NCBI GenBank assembly: GCA_031255075.1
Contig: JAIRTF010000225.1
Coordinates: 1-5,658, forward strand
Reading direction: 5' to 3'
Origin: Bifidobacteriaceae bacterium
Lineage (GTDB): Bacteria; Actinomycetota; Actinomycetes; Actinomycetales; WQXJ01
DNA length: 5,658 nt
Shown here: positions 4,758 to 5,658 of the stretch, piece after piece
How the letters are laid out: every line of letters starts with the position of its first letter
How positions within the stretch are numbered: position 1 is the first letter of the stretch
Program-made: the position numbers and the translations under genes
Notes under the pieces: model-generated
The model's database searches: none
The model's input: only the letters and a program-made list of their open reading frames with translations
What the model was told of the DNA's origin: nothing

Positions 4758-5658
4758 GTGAGTGGAGATAAACGACCCGGATCCAGCATTTCGCTGGTGC
4801 AGGTGTTGGCCAGCGCCCTGGCCGCGGTCACCTCCACAGTCGCGCTGTCCTACCTGGGTGTGACGGGCACCATTGTGGGCGCCGCCCTGGCCTCCGTCAT
4901 CACGGTGGTGGGCAACTTCATCTACGCCCGTTCCCTTGATAAGACCCACCGCGCCGTCAAGAACTTGGCTCAGCAGGCCGCCACAGTGGTGCTCCCAGCG
5001 GCACAGACTCGGCCGGACGATGCCGCCGAAGCCGCCCCAGCTTCAGAACAGGATTCCGTCGGCTCGGCTACCTCCGACGCAGGTGAGGCAGCCAGTGGCG
5101 AGGCGAAGGCAGATCTGGGTGACCGAGACACCGTCCCGGCGAGCAGTAGCAGCGAAGTCACCAGCCAAGCCAGCCAAGCTGGCGACGGGCCGGCTCTAGA
5201 ATCAGCGGTCGCCGTCGATGGCCCCACCACAGCGGACGGTGCCGAGGGCGGAGAAGGAAGCCAGGCCGAGGACAAAGCTGGAGAGGGCCGCCTGGCCGAG
5301 TTGCCAGTGGCCAAACCAGTAGCTGTTGGACCGTCCATCCATGACGAGGCCTGGTTCAGCCGCATGACTGAGCGCTACGGCACCACCAAGACCCTGGTGG
5401 CCCTCGGTCTGGCAGTCTTCCTGCTGATCATGGGCCTAATCACGGCGCTGGAATTGTGGATGGGCAGGCCACTGTCAGACGAATTGACCGGCCGGACCTC
5501 CGGCCGGGAGACCACCTTCCTGAACCGCCCGGCTCCGGCCCAAACGCCGCCCGGCCACCAAACCCCGCCGCCGGCCACCCCCACCATGACGCCCACGCCA
5601 TCGCCCACACCGACCCCCACCCCGACTCCCACGCCATCGGAAACGCCGCCGCCGACCG
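4758..5658 (+). CDS. Membrane protein of unknown function, acidic linker and Thr/Pro-rich tail (3' truncated)
   Basis: The frame opens after TAA 4746-4748, the first start is GTG 4758, and it runs off the right edge with 300 residues visible. A first Gly/Ala/Val-rich hydrophobic region (about 12-56, SLVQVLASALAAVTSTVALS onward) looks like a pair of membrane helices or a hairpin and ends in the basic YARSLDKTHRAVK. Residues about 75-195 are a disordered Ala/Glu/Asp/Ser/Gly-rich acidic linker. A short motif WFSRMTERYG (199-208) precedes a second membrane segment (about 211-231, LVALGLAVFLLIMGLITALEL), then GRPLSDELTGR (236-246). From 257 the chain is Pro/Thr-rich, with TP repeats at 276-292. 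The pattern recalls actinobacterial hypothetical membrane proteins with a conserved N-terminal hairpin and a GKPLS-like motif after the last helix; no function is known to me. The start is supported by the -10 spacing rather than a ribosome binding site. Confidence 0.8.
   Translation, partial: MSGDKRPGSSISLVQVLASALAAVTSTVALSYLGVTGTIVGAALASVITVVGNFIYARSLDKTHRAVKNLAQQAATVVLPAAQTRPDDAAEAAPASEQDSVGSATSDAGEAASGEAKADLGDRDTVPASSSSEVTSQASQAGDGPALESAVAVDGPTTADGAEGGEGSQAEDKAGEGRLAELPVAKPVAVGPSIHDEAWFSRMTERYGTTKTLVALGLAVFLLIMGLITALELWMGRPLSDELTGRTSGRETTFLNRPAPAQTPPGHQTPPPATPTMTPTPSPTPTPTPTPTPSETPPPT
5592..5639 (+). repeat. Low-complexity Thr-Pro coding repeat with 12-bp direct repeats
   Basis: CCCACGCCATCG occurs at 5592-5603 and again at 5628-5639, exactly 36 bases (12 codons) apart. 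Between them lie degenerate ACC/CCC/ACG/CCG codons for Thr-Pro dipeptides. Recombination or slippage between the copies would add or remove 12 codons without breaking the frame. Confidence 0.7.

Noticed and set aside
4503..4949. Minus-strand 148-codon frame spanning the divergent intergenic region
   Set aside because: It overlaps the starts of both the transporter and the 4758 gene and has a Gly/His/Arg-rich composition typical of spurious frames.
5375..5637. Minus-strand frames starting with Gly-Val repeats
   Set aside because: These are the complement of the Thr-Pro codon tract of the + strand gene, not an independent repetitive protein.

Overview
The window is GC-rich chromosomal DNA from an actinomycete-type bacterium (Actinomycetota). 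The clues are a chromosomal-type parA-parB pair, an LPxTG cell-wall-anchored protein, a probable leaderless GTG-start gene and G/C-biased third positions throughout. The surface protein combines a Mub (mucus-binding) type repeat with PKD domains, which suggests a host- or biofilm-associated lifestyle. No rRNA, tRNA, CRISPR array, transposase or phage gene was seen.

Layout, left to right. (1) 1-380 (+): the C-terminal part of ParA/Soj, cut by the left edge. (2) 380-460 (+): a possible 26-codon mini-ORF that overlaps the parA stop and the parB start and has its own Shine-Dalgarno. (3) 453-1460 (+): complete parB, encoding the CTP-dependent DNA-clamp protein. (4) 1461-1539: a short convergent gap with no convincing terminator. 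(5) 1540-3687 (-): a 715-residue secreted, sortase-anchored protein. (6) 3688-3888: a non-coding stretch holding a good promoter for the surface gene and a hairpin after the next gene. (7) 3889-4608 (-): a membrane transporter of the queuosine-precursor (YhhQ/COG1738) family. (8) 4609-4757: a divergent intergenic region with a leaderless-type -10 element. (9) 4758-5658 (+): a membrane protein of unknown function with two hydrophobic segments, an acidic disordered linker and a Thr-Pro tail, cut by the right edge.

parA and parB act together in segregating the replication origin, so the window probably lies near oriC, although no parS or DnaA box was found here. The genes after parB do not form an obvious pathway: an adhesin-like protein, a nucleobase transporter and a membrane protein, apparently from separate promoters. 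I see no clear new multi-gene system. The best leads are the parA/parB coupling mini-ORF, the unassigned N-terminal domain of the surface protein, and the leaderless two-segment membrane protein.
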